DNA of 64,000 bases from CALZBJ01 sp945619025 (GTDB lineage Bacteria > Pseudomonadota > Gammaproteobacteria > Cardiobacteriales > Wohlfahrtiimonadaceae), in contig CALZBJ010000002.1 in the NCBI GenBank assembly GCA_945619025.1, positions 62,001-126,000 of the forward strand. The letters run 5' to 3'. Positions 18,338 through 28,300 of this stretch are shown one piece after another (the stretch's first letter is position 1; each line of letters opens with the position of its first letter). The position numbers and the translations under genes were made by a program. Under the pieces are notes generated by a model. The model ran no database searches, was not told where the DNA came from, and saw only the letters and a list, made by a program, of their open reading frames with translations.

Positions 18338-18355
18338 TAACTATTCTCATTCGCA
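18338..18355 (+). promoter_or_regulatory. Fur-box-like site upstream of the amine oxidase gene
   Basis: On the minus strand the site reads TGCGAATGAGAATAGTTA. It differs at only 2 of 18 positions from TGCAAATGATAATAGTTA in the iron-importer site at 41019-41036. It lies 48 bp before the start codon. Confidence 0.55.
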
Positions 18356-18402
18356 TGTTAACCTGTTGATTATCCATACAACGATATATTAGGAGGTTGT
18401 TT

Positions 18403-19992
18403 ATGACGAATGTAACTCGCCGCGATCTACTTAGAATGATTGGATATACCGCCGGAGCATCCGTGATGTACCAAGCGATGGGCGGTCTTGGCTTTGCTGC
18501 CGAATCCCCCCGTCTCACCCCACCGAAACTCGGACCTGCCCCAAAAGATGCCTCAGTGATTATCTTGGGCGCAGGCATTGCCGGCATGGTGGCCGCTTAT
18601 GAGCTTAAAAAAGCCGGCTACAAAGTTAAAATTTTAGAATATCAATCCCGCGCAGGAGGACGAGCCCACTCAGTTTACGGAGGCGATCGCTATACCGATA
18701 CCGATGGCGTCACCCAAGAGTGCCATTTCGATCCGGGGCTCTATTTCAACGTCGGCCCATGGCGCATTCCCTATCATCACCGCAATGTGCTCCACTACTG
18801 TCAGGAGCTCGGCATTAAGCTCGATCCTTTTGTACAGATCAACTTTAATAGCTATCTCCACGCGCAAAATGCCTTTGGCGGCGAGCCTAAACGCTTCCGC
18901 GAAGTCTTTAGTGATTTTAATGGCCATATTGCGGAGCTTCTTTCAAAATCGATCCATCAAACCGCGCTCGATGAAACAGTTACCCAAGAGGATCAAGAGC
19001 GCCTTCTTGAAGAGCTCCGTGCCTTTGGTGGACTCGACAATGAATTTCGTTACACCGCAGCGAGCGGCTCACCCCGTCGTGGATTTAGTAAACCGTTAGG
19101 CGGCGGATTAACCGGTGCGCCGGAGCTTTCAACCCCGCTTGAACTTAAAGATCTTCTCGATGCCAATGCATGGCAACGCATGAGTTATCATTTCCAACAT
19201 ACCTTCCAACAAACGATGTTTGAGCCAAAAGGTGGGATGGAGATGATCGGGAAAGCCTTTGGTAAAGCACTCGAAGGGGCGATTCAATATAATGCAGTGG
19301 TGACCGAGATTGATCAATCCGATGCGGGCGTTACCGTCACCTATCGCGATCACAAAAATGGGGACACGGTTCAAACTGAATCGGCCGATTTTTGTCTCTG
19401 TACCATTCCGCTCCCCATTTTACGCACTCTCAATATCTCGGTAAATGATGGACTGAAACAGGCCATCGATACCATTCCGTACGCCTCTGTGGTGAAAGTG
19501 GGCGCGCAATATAATCGCCGTTTCTGGGAAGAGGATGAAGCAATCTATGGCGGCATGACCTTAACCGATTTCCCCATTTCGCACATTGCCTACCCCTCCG
19601 CGACGGATGAAATTTTAAGCCGTGGCAAAGGGATTTTACTCAATGGCTATATCGCAGGGCCAAATGGCGTGGAATATACCAAACTTGCGCCCGATGCCCG
19701 CGTTAAAGAGACGCTCAAATATGTGGGACACATTCACCCGCAAGCGCTCGATGAGTATGATACCGGCTATTCCACCGCATGGGATAAAGTGCCTTGGATT
19801 CAAGGGGGTTACACCTCATGGAATGATGCCTTGCGAGAAACCCATTACAAAACGCTCGCTGAAATGGATGGACGCATTGTCCTCGCCGGTGAACACGTTT
19901 CCTATATCTCCGGCTGGCTTGAAGGCGCGGTGACCTCATCACTCGATGCCATCGAACGTCTCCATGAAAAAGCGACCAGTCTAAAAGGCTAA
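18403..19992 (+). CDS. Tat-exported flavin-dependent amine oxidase
   Basis: The ATG at 18403 follows AGGAGG by six bases. The N-terminus TRRDLLRMIG, then a hydrophobic stretch ending near FAAES, is a twin-arginine signal, so a folded FAD-loaded protein is exported. The dinucleotide-binding motif VIILGAGIAGMVAAYEL and the RAGGRAHS block (residues about 50-90) identify the flavin amine oxidase superfamily. The C-terminal FAD contact is LAGEHVSYISGWLEGAV. The product has about 529 residues. Relatives oxidise monoamines or L-amino acids, giving an imine and hydrogen peroxide. The substrate is unknown. A Fur-like site directly upstream suggests iron control, which is unusual for this family. Confidence 0.85.
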   Translation: MTNVTRRDLLRMIGYTAGASVMYQAMGGLGFAAESPRLTPPKLGPAPKDASVIILGAGIAGMVAAYELKKAGYKVKILEYQSRAGGRAHSVYGGDRYTDTDGVTQECHFDPGLYFNVGPWRIPYHHRNVLHYCQELGIKLDPFVQINFNSYLHAQNAFGGEPKRFREVFSDFNGHIAELLSKSIHQTALDETVTQEDQERLLEELRAFGGLDNEFRYTAASGSPRRGFSKPLGGGLTGAPELSTPLELKDLLDANAWQRMSYHFQHTFQQTMFEPKGGMEMIGKAFGKALEGAIQYNAVVTEIDQSDAGVTVTYRDHKNGDTVQTESADFCLCTIPLPILRTLNISVNDGLKQAIDTIPYASVVKVGAQYNRRFWEEDEAIYGGMTLTDFPISHIAYPSATDEILSRGKGILLNGYIAGPNGVEYTKLAPDARVKETLKYVGHIHPQALDEYDTGYSTAWDKVPWIQGGYTSWNDALRETHYKTLAEMDGRIVLAGEHVSYISGWLEGAVTSSLDAIERLHEKATSLKG

Positions 19993-20029
19993 TCATTCAA
20001 TCGATATTCAATAAAAAGGCAAAAACAGA

Positions 20030-20061
20030 GGGAGTAAGACCGAGATCTTGCTCCCTTTTTT
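20030..20061 (+). terminator. Terminator of the amine oxidase gene
   Basis: GGGAGTAAGA pairs with TCTTGCTCCC (one G-T wobble), followed by six T. It lies between convergent genes. Confidence 0.85.
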
Positions 20062-20079
20062 AATCGCTTTAATTTTTAC

Positions 20080-22044
20080 TTACCGGCCTCCGCCACCTCC
20101 GCCGCCGGATCCTCCTCCGGAACTGCCTCCGCCGCCACTTCCGGAGCTACTGCGCGAACTTCCGCCGAATGATCCTGATAAACCACTCGGTTTTGCAAAG
20201 CTGCTTGTTTGATTTAATGAGGCTCGATAAGAATGTGCATTAAATTGGCGCTCTCGATACCACTTTGGCTGGTAGCCACGATTGACGTCCATAAAGTTGT
20301 TCACCCACCCCTGATCAATGCCGAAAATAATCGCATAGGGGAGTAAATATTCAAACTCTTCGGGCGGCAAAATTTGATAACGCGCCTTATCGGTAATCTC
20401 CATCTTTTCACGCAGAGCCTGCACCTGTTGAACCAAAAGAACGGAGGGCTCCTTGGGCCTTTCAAAGAGATAGGCAAACAGGATAAAAACAGCAACATTC
20501 AAAAGGCCTGTGAGCGCAAAACCAAATACTGCCGGCGTTATCTCCAAACTGCCCACTAGAAAAGGCACCATCAGTAAAAAAGGGGGAAAGAAGAACAGCG
20601 CAAAGATCCAATGGAAAAGCTGATCCCCCAGCCTCCAATCCTTGCCCTCGCCCATCGTATAAATATAGACAAAGAGCGCAACAAACCCCAAGATAAAGAC
20701 CATAATGGCTGTCGCTAGATTCTCACCAGACGATTTGGGGTAATAATAGAGGGTCGCAAGCGCAATCAAAATCCCCATCGTCAGCCAACCATTATGCTTA
20801 GTAATGTGTTTTTTGCGCCGCGCTTGCAACGCTTCAGTATGCTGGGTCAGGGCAAGATAGGCTTGAAGTGGCGGCGTTTTAAATAAAATTTGAGCATGAG
20901 CATAGTCACTCAGCGATTTCCGCCAACCAAAGAGTTTCATCAAGAGGTGTTTTTCATCCTCATCTGCCGGCAAATCAGAGAGCCCGCGAAAATTCCGGCG
21001 AATCCCCTTTGTATCGAAGGTCACATATCCCCGCACCGCAAGATCAATCAGCGTAACATTGATCACCCGCATGGGCTCAATCACACGCCTATGAGCCAGC
21101 GCCATCACATCACCGACAGAGAGCTCCGCAGGCGGATAATATTGAATCCCAATCGCGTGAGACGTTTTGCCTCGCGCCACAAAAAACCAGACGCCTAAAT
21201 AAAAGAGAAAGAGCACGCTTGCTGAGACTAAAAACGGAATACTCGTCGAGCTAAAAATCGTGGGAAGACGCTCCAAAATTCCATTATTAAAGTGATCGAT
21301 CGGCCCTGCGACAAAGCCCTGCTTTTCCACAACATCCGGACTAAACCCGACGGCAATGGTTAATCCCTCACCGCTATTTAACGCCCGCGCTGTTCTAAAT
21401 TCGATCGTGTTATCACTCTGCGACACTTCAACCCCACGGAGCGTACTCCCCATCTTGCCATAATAGCTTGCCGCTTGAAGAATCGACGCGCCCGCAGGCA
21501 ATATTACCCGTGCATTCACCTGCTTTATGGGGAATTTCCAGCCATTGCCCGTCACATTGTAATAAAGCTCATCGTACTCCTTAAAAGAGCGAATTTGATT
21601 CTCACTGCGCCACTTAATCTCATATTGCGCAACGCCTTTCGGGAGATAATTGGCGGCGAGATTTTGCTCCGCACCGGTTAAAAGGCGCATCGTATCCTTA
21701 CTAACCTCCTCGGTCCAATAGTGCTCAGGCGCGCCATCACGGGTCACAGAGATAATCTGATATGGCGTTTCAATCCGTTTATGATTTGGGTAGTACGCAA
21801 TCTCATAATCCCGATAGATTCCCAAACGAACCGCTTGATGATCGACGGTGATTAAGATGCGCTCCGTCCCCTCAATCGTGCCATCCGCTAAGATTTCCAC
21901 ATCGAGGTGATACTCCAAAATCTCTTCGGCAAAAAGAGGAGATAATAGGGATAGAGAGAGCACAACGCAAAACGCCTGAACTGTGCGCAGAAAACCCCGC
22001 ATCAGACGTAATGTAAAAGGAAAATCCTCTGTTTGCTCTCTCAT
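20080..22044 (-). CDS. DUF2207 membrane protein, second paralog
   Basis: The 654-residue protein has a signal or anchor segment (residues about 15-40), then an extracytoplasmic beta-rich DUF2207 domain (YHLDVEILADGTIEGTERI, to about residue 250). Several membrane helices follow, near residues 265-290, 415-470 and 485-540. The C-terminus after about residue 615 is almost entirely Ser and Gly and ends in Arg. The layout matches the neighbouring paralog at 22086-24035, with clearly related sequence throughout. The pairing with lemA is common for DUF2207 proteins, but no molecular function is established. GAGG precedes the start, 41 bp after the paralog's stop. Confidence 0.8.
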   Translation of the reverse strand: MREQTEDFPFTLRLMRGFLRTVQAFCVVLSLSLLSPLFAEEILEYHLDVEILADGTIEGTERILITVDHQAVRLGIYRDYEIAYYPNHKRIETPYQIISVTRDGAPEHYWTEEVSKDTMRLLTGAEQNLAANYLPKGVAQYEIKWRSENQIRSFKEYDELYYNVTGNGWKFPIKQVNARVILPAGASILQAASYYGKMGSTLRGVEVSQSDNTIEFRTARALNSGEGLTIAVGFSPDVVEKQGFVAGPIDHFNNGILERLPTIFSSTSIPFLVSASVLFLFYLGVWFFVARGKTSHAIGIQYYPPAELSVGDVMALAHRRVIEPMRVINVTLIDLAVRGYVTFDTKGIRRNFRGLSDLPADEDEKHLLMKLFGWRKSLSDYAHAQILFKTPPLQAYLALTQHTEALQARRKKHITKHNGWLTMGILIALATLYYYPKSSGENLATAIMVFILGFVALFVYIYTMGEGKDWRLGDQLFHWIFALFFFPPFLLMVPFLVGSLEITPAVFGFALTGLLNVAVFILFAYLFERPKEPSVLLVQQVQALREKMEITDKARYQILPPEEFEYLLPYAIIFGIDQGWVNNFMDVNRGYQPKWYRERQFNAHSYRASLNQTSSFAKPSGLSGSFGGSSRSSSGSGGGGSSGGGSGGGGGGGR

Positions 22045-22085
22045 GATTGCCTCATCGTATGCATTATAGATTGTCTAATGACTCC

Positions 22086-24035
22086 TTAACGGCCACCTCC
22101 GCCGCCACCACCGGAACCGCCGCCCGAGCTTCCGCCACCGCGACTTCCAGAGCTACTGCCAAAGCCCCCTCCAGAACTTCGCCCGCCCCCTCTTCCGGAA
22201 GATCCTGAGGATGCTCGGCTCGATATGCCTCGGCTCAATGCGCCGGTTGCCATCCCCATACTGAGCGCACTAAATTCCTGCCCCTTAAACCATTCAGGGC
22301 GATAATATTGATAATTTTTTCTAAATTCCGCGAACCATTTTCCATCAAGCTCAAATAAAATCGCATAGGGAAGATGTTTCTCAAACACCTCTGGCGTCAT
22401 TACTTGATAGCGCTCTTTATCGGCGATATTGATATAGAGTTTCACCCCTTCCAAATAGCGCAACATCGGCACGGTACTCTCTTTTGGGCGGCGCAGTAAA
22501 TGGGTGGTAATCACCGGCAAAATCACAAGCGGAATCCCCGTTAAGGTAAAGCCATACATGCCAATATCCGGCGCCATTCCTGCCATTGAATAGGGCATTT
22601 TAGAGACAAATCCCACCGTTAAAATCGCTGCAAACACCCCTAAAAAGATCACTGCGCTGTACTCTTTCTCTTTAAAGTTGCTGATCATCGCATTCAAAAG
22701 GGGCACATACATGATCGATACCATCAGTAACACTACCGTCGCAACTTTCCCAACGTGCGGTGAGGGGTAGATAAAGAGCGCTAACGCCCCAAATCCAAGC
22801 CCCAGAAAGATCGGCCAAATGGTTTTCTCATACTGCTTCACCCCGTCGCGCCGTAATGCCGTAATATACTTACTTGTCGCACTCACACAGGTTGCCGGGA
22901 GCTTGTTTAAGATCAGTTTTTTATGTGCAAAGCGCCCCGTTTTTTGATCAAATGCCCAAAACGCCCTGAAAAACGTCATTAATTCCGGATCAGAAATCTT
23001 CGTGTGATGCGCCTTTTCACCCGTTTTCGTAAGACTGATATTCTCCATATCCAGCTCCACAAGCCCCATCGCTGCAAGTTCTACAAAGGTTGCGCTAATC
23101 ACCCGTTTTGCATCAAATTCATAGCCAAAATAAGCCGCTGCCGCTTTACCGACCACCAAGGAATCGGGTTGCTTAAATTCAGGTTTTACCACGCCAAGAC
23201 TGTGCCGTTTCCCATAACGAAACCATGCCCACACGTAGATCATCAGCATGCAGATAAGCGCCAACAGATGAGGAAGCGCATAGACCGGGAAAAACCCCGG
23301 AAGCCGCTCGAGTATCGCATTTTGCTGTTCATCCGCTAGGCTCGCTTTATAGCCCACATTTTTAATAATTTTGGGCGTAAATCCCACCGCAATGGTGAGT
23401 CCTTCACGAGCTCTTAAGGGACGCGTTGATGCCGCTTGAATGGTTTGAGGATTAATCTCCGTTAGCTTCCCCGATTCACGGCTCCCCGAGCGCCCAATAT
23501 AGCTCGCGCTCTGCTTAATTTGTACCGCTTCCGGCAGGTTCACCGTTACCGTTGCCGACTCAATGGGAAAGCTCCACTCATTGCCGGTCGCATTATAATA
23601 GAGCTCATCAAATTGACTAAAACGGCGAACATGTTGCTTAGAGCGCCAAGTAATTTGGTATTCTGCCTTCCCTTTGGGAAGATAATTCTCCGGCCGATTG
23701 TCGCGCGCACCGGTAAACAGTTTTAATACGCCATCATGTCGCTCCGTCCAAAAAGGCTCGGGCTTACCATCGCGGGTCACGGCAATAATTTCATACGGCG
23801 ATTGATAGGATTTACCAAGCGCAAAAAACCGCTCCGGATATTCCCGATAGATTCCAAGGCGCACCTGATTGTGCTCCACCGTCATTAAAATGCGCTCTTG
23901 CCCATACAACTCCCCGGATTGATCGAGCGTTAACGTTGTGTCGTAATTTAAAATGGTCTCTGCATAGAGCGGGCTGATGATCTGCATGAGCGCAAAAAGT
24001 ATCAACGCCATTCCGAGCCGTAACGGTTTTATCAT
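22086..24035 (-). CDS. DUF2207 membrane protein, first paralog
   Basis: The protein has 649 residues: a signal peptide (residues 1-25, ending at LYAE), an N-terminal DUF2207 domain (YDTTLTLDQSGELYGQERI), membrane helices near residues 255-275, 405-475 and 490-530, and a Gly/Ser-rich tail from about residue 600 that ends in Arg. The start overlaps the lemA stop by 4 bp (ATGA), so lemA and this gene are translationally coupled. The tandem paralog downstream makes a three-gene unit. The large extracytoplasmic domain suggests a sensor or scaffold at the membrane; this is inference. Confidence 0.8.
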   Translation of the reverse strand: MIKPLRLGMALILFALMQIISPLYAETILNYDTTLTLDQSGELYGQERILMTVEHNQVRLGIYREYPERFFALGKSYQSPYEIIAVTRDGKPEPFWTERHDGVLKLFTGARDNRPENYLPKGKAEYQITWRSKQHVRRFSQFDELYYNATGNEWSFPIESATVTVNLPEAVQIKQSASYIGRSGSRESGKLTEINPQTIQAASTRPLRAREGLTIAVGFTPKIIKNVGYKASLADEQQNAILERLPGFFPVYALPHLLALICMLMIYVWAWFRYGKRHSLGVVKPEFKQPDSLVVGKAAAAYFGYEFDAKRVISATFVELAAMGLVELDMENISLTKTGEKAHHTKISDPELMTFFRAFWAFDQKTGRFAHKKLILNKLPATCVSATSKYITALRRDGVKQYEKTIWPIFLGLGFGALALFIYPSPHVGKVATVVLLMVSIMYVPLLNAMISNFKEKEYSAVIFLGVFAAILTVGFVSKMPYSMAGMAPDIGMYGFTLTGIPLVILPVITTHLLRRPKESTVPMLRYLEGVKLYINIADKERYQVMTPEVFEKHLPYAILFELDGKWFAEFRKNYQYYRPEWFKGQEFSALSMGMATGALSRGISSRASSGSSGRGGGRSSGGGFGSSSGSRGGGSSGGGSGGGGGGGR

Positions 24036-24583
24036 GAGAGCGATACCCCCGGTGATTTCCGTGCATCATCTTCACTGACGGCAAAATAGGTGCCATCACT
24101 AAAGCGAAAGAGGTTTGCAATTAACACATTGGGAAATTGCTGTTTATAGATATTAAAATAACGCACCGTCGCATTGTAATAACGACGCGCTTCACCGAGC
24201 AGATCTTCAATATCCACCAGCTGGGTTTGCAGTTCTAAAAAGTTTTGATTCGCGCGTAATTCAGGATAATTTTCCACACTCACAATCAGGCGCGACAGCG
24301 CACGGGAAAGCGCCACCTCATTTTTCCCGAGTGCCTCCACCGAGAGCGTCCCCGACATCCCGCGACTGCGAAGTTCAATCACCTCTTTTAACGTACTCGA
24401 TTCATGCAGACGCGCCGCTTTCACTACCTCAACGAGCATCGGCACCAGATCATAACGCAATTGCAATTGCACATCGATCCCCGCATACGCCTCTGCAATT
24501 AGCATCTTCCGACGAATTAATTGGTTATAGACAACGATCGAATAGAGGGCGACGATCCCTAAACCGATGATTCCGATTCCCAT
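24032..24583 (-). CDS. lemA: LemA family protein
   Basis: The start at 24583 follows AAAGGAGAAAGC; an upstream in-frame extension to 24619 is not needed. The protein has 183 residues: an N-terminal membrane anchor (residues 1-20), then a long helical bundle with the LemA pattern YNQLIRRKMLIAEAYAGIDVQL, RYDLVPMLVEVVKA, and YNATVRYFNIYKQQFPN. LemA proteins are widespread membrane-tethered helical proteins whose biochemical role is unsettled. Here it heads an operon with two DUF2207 genes. The C-terminus is short and polar. Confidence 0.92.
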   Translation of the reverse strand: MGIGIIGLGIVALYSIVVYNQLIRRKMLIAEAYAGIDVQLQLRYDLVPMLVEVVKAARLHESSTLKEVIELRSRGMSGTLSVEALGKNEVALSRALSRLIVSVENYPELRANQNFLELQTQLVDIEDLLGEARRYYNATVRYFNIYKQQFPNVLIANLFRFSDGTYFAVSEDDARKSPGVSLS

Positions 24584-24773
24584 GCTTTCTCCTTTAAAAT
24601 AATGGATACAGTGTACCAAGTTAGTGGACTAAAACAATGATCTAAGCCGATAAAACGGTGCCAAATTCCCACCGATTATCGCGCCTTATCCTGCCCTTCT
24701 GGCCTATTTTCGCATTCAATGAAAGGCTGTGCCAATGGAAAAGCAATTTCCGCGCCGATTGAGGCTAAATTCA

Positions 24774-24782
24774 TGATAAAAT
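24774..24782 (+). promoter_or_regulatory. Extended -10 element of the RDD-mfd unit
   Basis: TG-A-TAAAAT matches an extended -10 promoter, about 115 bp upstream of the RDD gene. No good -35 box is present. The rest of 24620-24895 shows nothing else clear. Confidence 0.35.
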
Positions 24783-24895
24783 AGAGCCATTTTTGAGCAG
24801 TCTTTCCCTTTAAGCACGCTTTATCCGCGCCCCATCGCTGACCCGATGCGCTCGATCAACTTTATTTTTGACCTGTTAAAAGGACGCTACGCTGT

Positions 24896-25348
24896 ATGAC
24901 ACAATCGGATTCACTCTACCCCATCGCCACGTTGCCACGCCGTTTGGGCGCACTTTTATATGATTTAATGGCGGTAATTTCGCTCTTTTTAGTGGTCGGT
25001 GCCATCTGGGTGATTGGATTTAATGAAGGGCTGGCCATTGAGCCGGGACACGCGCTTTATGCGCCGATGATGAGTTCGTGCTTTATCGTTGCCGTGGGGT
25101 TTTTCCTCTTTTTCTGGCTTCGCGATGGGCAAACCCTTGGCATGCGTGCCTGGCGACTCTCTATCCAGAGCCGTAATGGGCAAAAAATCACCTTAATTCA
25201 AGCCTTAATTCGGGCACTGAGCGCCATTGTGAGTTTTCTCTTTCTCGGGCTTGGCTACTTTTGGGCACTCATCACCCCAACGCAGATGACCTGGCACGAC
25301 ATGATCTCCCACAGCGTCATCGTTCAATTACCGAAAAAGCGACAATAA
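24896..25348 (+). CDS. RDD family membrane protein
   Basis: The protein has 150 residues. The RDD signature is visible as PRRLGALLYDLMAVIS (Arg and Asp in the first helix) and WLRDGQTLGMRAWRLSIQ between the second and third helices. The C-terminus keeps the typical WHDMISHSVIV. Three to four membrane segments are predicted. RDD proteins are of uncertain role, with some linked to ion transport. mfd begins 9 bp after the stop, so the two are probably cotranscribed. Confidence 0.85.
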   Translation: MTQSDSLYPIATLPRRLGALLYDLMAVISLFLVVGAIWVIGFNEGLAIEPGHALYAPMMSSCFIVAVGFFLFFWLRDGQTLGMRAWRLSIQSRNGQKITLIQALIRALSAIVSFLFLGLGYFWALITPTQMTWHDMISHSVIVQLPKKRQ

Positions 25349-25357
25349 TCGAGTATT

Positions 25358-28300
25358 ATGAAAAAAATCAGCTTTAAATCGCGCCCCATTCCAACGCAAA
25401 AACGCACCGCTCATTGGGCGCTCGAAAATGCCTCTCACTTTGCGCTTGCGCTCACAAAATCGGCGAAAAATAGTGACCAAAATCTGGTGGTGATCGTTCG
25501 CAGTATGAAAGAGGCGGAAGAGCTTCGCGATGATTGCCAATTTTTCGGGGGCGAGGCTGAGATTTTCCCCGATACCGAAACCCTGCCCTATGACCCGTTT
25601 TCCCCGCAGGTGGATATTATTTCCCGCCGGCTTGCGATCTTATCGAAGATTAAATCGGGGCAAATTCCACTCACGATTATTACCGTTCCCACCTTGATGC
25701 AACGGGTGGCTCCGACGCACTTTTTAGCCGCCAATGTGCTTCTTCTTGAAACGGGAAGCCGAATGGACATTGAAGCATTTCGCCAAAACCTCGAAAAGGC
25801 GGGATATCTTGCGGTTAACAACGTAATCTCGCCGGGAGAATTTGCCGTTCGCGGCGCGATTTTTGATCTCTATCCGATGGGCTATCACACCCCGATTCGG
25901 ATCGACTTTTTTGACGATGAGATCGACTCGATCTATACCTTCGATCCCGATACCCAACACACCGATGAAAAGCTTGAGATCTTCTCGTTACTGCCGGCGC
26001 GGGAATTTGATACGAGCTCGGAGGCGATCGCGCGATTTAAAGAAAAATTTGAGGCAGCGTTTGGCGATAATCCCGAGCGCTCCTTAATCTATAAAGAGAT
26101 TATTAAGGGGAATCTTCCCTCCGGAATTGAGAGTTATTTCCCGCTCTTTTTCCAAGATACCTCCACCTTTTTTGATTATCTCCCGCCAAAAACAACGCTC
26201 ATCACCTTCCCGAGTTTAGAGATCGAGGGCCTTCGCTTTCAAAAGCTGATTGATGAACGCTATGAGCGCTATCGCCACGATATGACCCGCCCGCTCCTGC
26301 CGCCATCACGTCTCTTTTTAACCTTAAGCGCTCTCTCAGGCACGATTGGCGACTATCCGCAGGTATCCCTTGAATTTAACGCGCCGATCTATCCCAATAT
26401 CACCCTCGATCACCTTAAAGCGCAGATGGATGAATTATTTCCGCTTGTGATCTGTACGGAAACTTCCGGGCGCCGTGAAACCTTGATCGGCCGGCTGGAA
26501 AATGAATCGATCACGCCCACGGTTTTTCCCTCAATCAATGCCGTATTTGACGCACCAACGCCCCTTGCAATAGTGACGGGGACGCTCCGCCATGGTTTTC
26601 GCCTTGAAACGCCGCCGCTTACGCTCATTACTGAAGATGAATTTTTAGGGATTACCCGCAGCCGTTATCGCTCAAAAGAGAAAGTGGCCAATATTGAGAA
26701 TATGCTCACCAGTCTCGATGAGCTTAAACCGGGCGATCCGGTGATTCATCTCACCCACGGGATTGGGCGCTACGATGGGCTCGCAACCATTGATAATACT
26801 GAGCTTGTGGTGATTCGTTATCAAGATAATGCCAAGCTCTATCTCCCCATCACTTCCCTTGATCTATTAGCCGCCTATTCCGGCACTGATAAAACAAAAG
26901 CGCCGTGGCATAAACTTGGCTCAGATCAGTGGGATAAAGCCAAACGCAAAGCCGCTGAAAAGGCCAATGATACCGCCGCAGAGCTCCTCGATCTTTACGC
27001 CAAACGAGAGGCGCAACCGGCCAAAGGCATGAGCTTTCCTGAAGAAGAATATCGCGCCTTTTCCGAGAGTTTCCCCTATGAAACCACCCCCGATCAGCAG
27101 CGCGCCATCGATGAGATTATTGAGGATCTTAAAGAGGGCAAAATGGATCGCATTATTTGCGGCGATGTGGGCTTTGGAAAGACGGAAGTGGCGATGCGAG
27201 CGGCGTTTGTGGCGGTGATGAATGGCTATCAAGTCGCGCTCCTTGCCCCAACAACCCTTCTTGCTGAGCAACATGGAGAATCATTCCAAGACCGTTTTGC
27301 CGAGCTTCCGGTGAAAATTGCCGCCCTCTCACGTTTTCGTAAAACCAAAGAGACCCGCGAAATTTTAGCCGCTGCCGAAAAAGGCGAGCTCGATATCATT
27401 GTCGGCACCCATAAGCTGCTCTCCGATGATGTGAAATTTAACAATCTTGGCCTGGTGATTATCGATGAAGAGCACCGCTTTGGCGTGAAACAGAAAGAGA
27501 AACTTAAATCGATGCGCGCGGAGGTGAACTTCCTAGCGATGACGGCAACACCCATTCCTCGGACGCTCAATATGGGGCTTTCGGGGCTTAAATCGTTATC
27601 GATTATTGCAACGCCGCCGGAAAATCGGATCGCCATTAAAACCTTTTTAAATGAGTGGAGCGATGAGCTCGTGCTCGAGGCGTGCCACCGTGAATTTAAA
27701 CGGGGTGGGCAGGTCTATTTTCTCCATAATGAAGTGCGAACGATTGAGAGCGTGCGCGAACGATTGGAGGCGCTCTTCCCCGATATCACCATTGCGGTAG
27801 CACACGGGCAGATGCGAGAAACGGAGCTTGAAAAAGTGATGCTCGATTTCCACAGTCACCGCGTCAATATGTTGCTCTGTACCACCATTATTGAGTCTGG
27901 AATCGATATTCCAAACGCCAATACCATCATTATCAATCGCGCCGATCATCTGGGGCTTGCGCAGCTTCACCAAATTCGCGGACGAGTTGGGCGCTCGCAT
28001 CACCGTGCGTTCTGTTATCTCATTGTGCCGCCGGCTAAAGAGATGACGAGCGATGCGAAAAAGAGGATCGAGGCCATTATGAGTACCGATACTTTGGGCG
28101 CAGGCTTTATGCTAGCTAATCACGACCTTGAGATTCGCGGTGCAGGGGAACTTCTTGGCGATCAACAAAGTGGCGAGATTCATTCCATCGGGTTTTCCCT
28201 CTATATGGATCTGTTATCACGAGCGGTTAAAATGGTGAAATCGGGGCAAAAACTCAATCTTGAAGAGCCCTTTAATCCCACCACCGAGATCAGTATTGGC

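Noticed and set aside
20085..22200. Gly/Ser-coding GC-rich stretches as a repeat element
   Set aside because: They are the coding tails of the two DUF2207 genes; no independent repeat element is needed.
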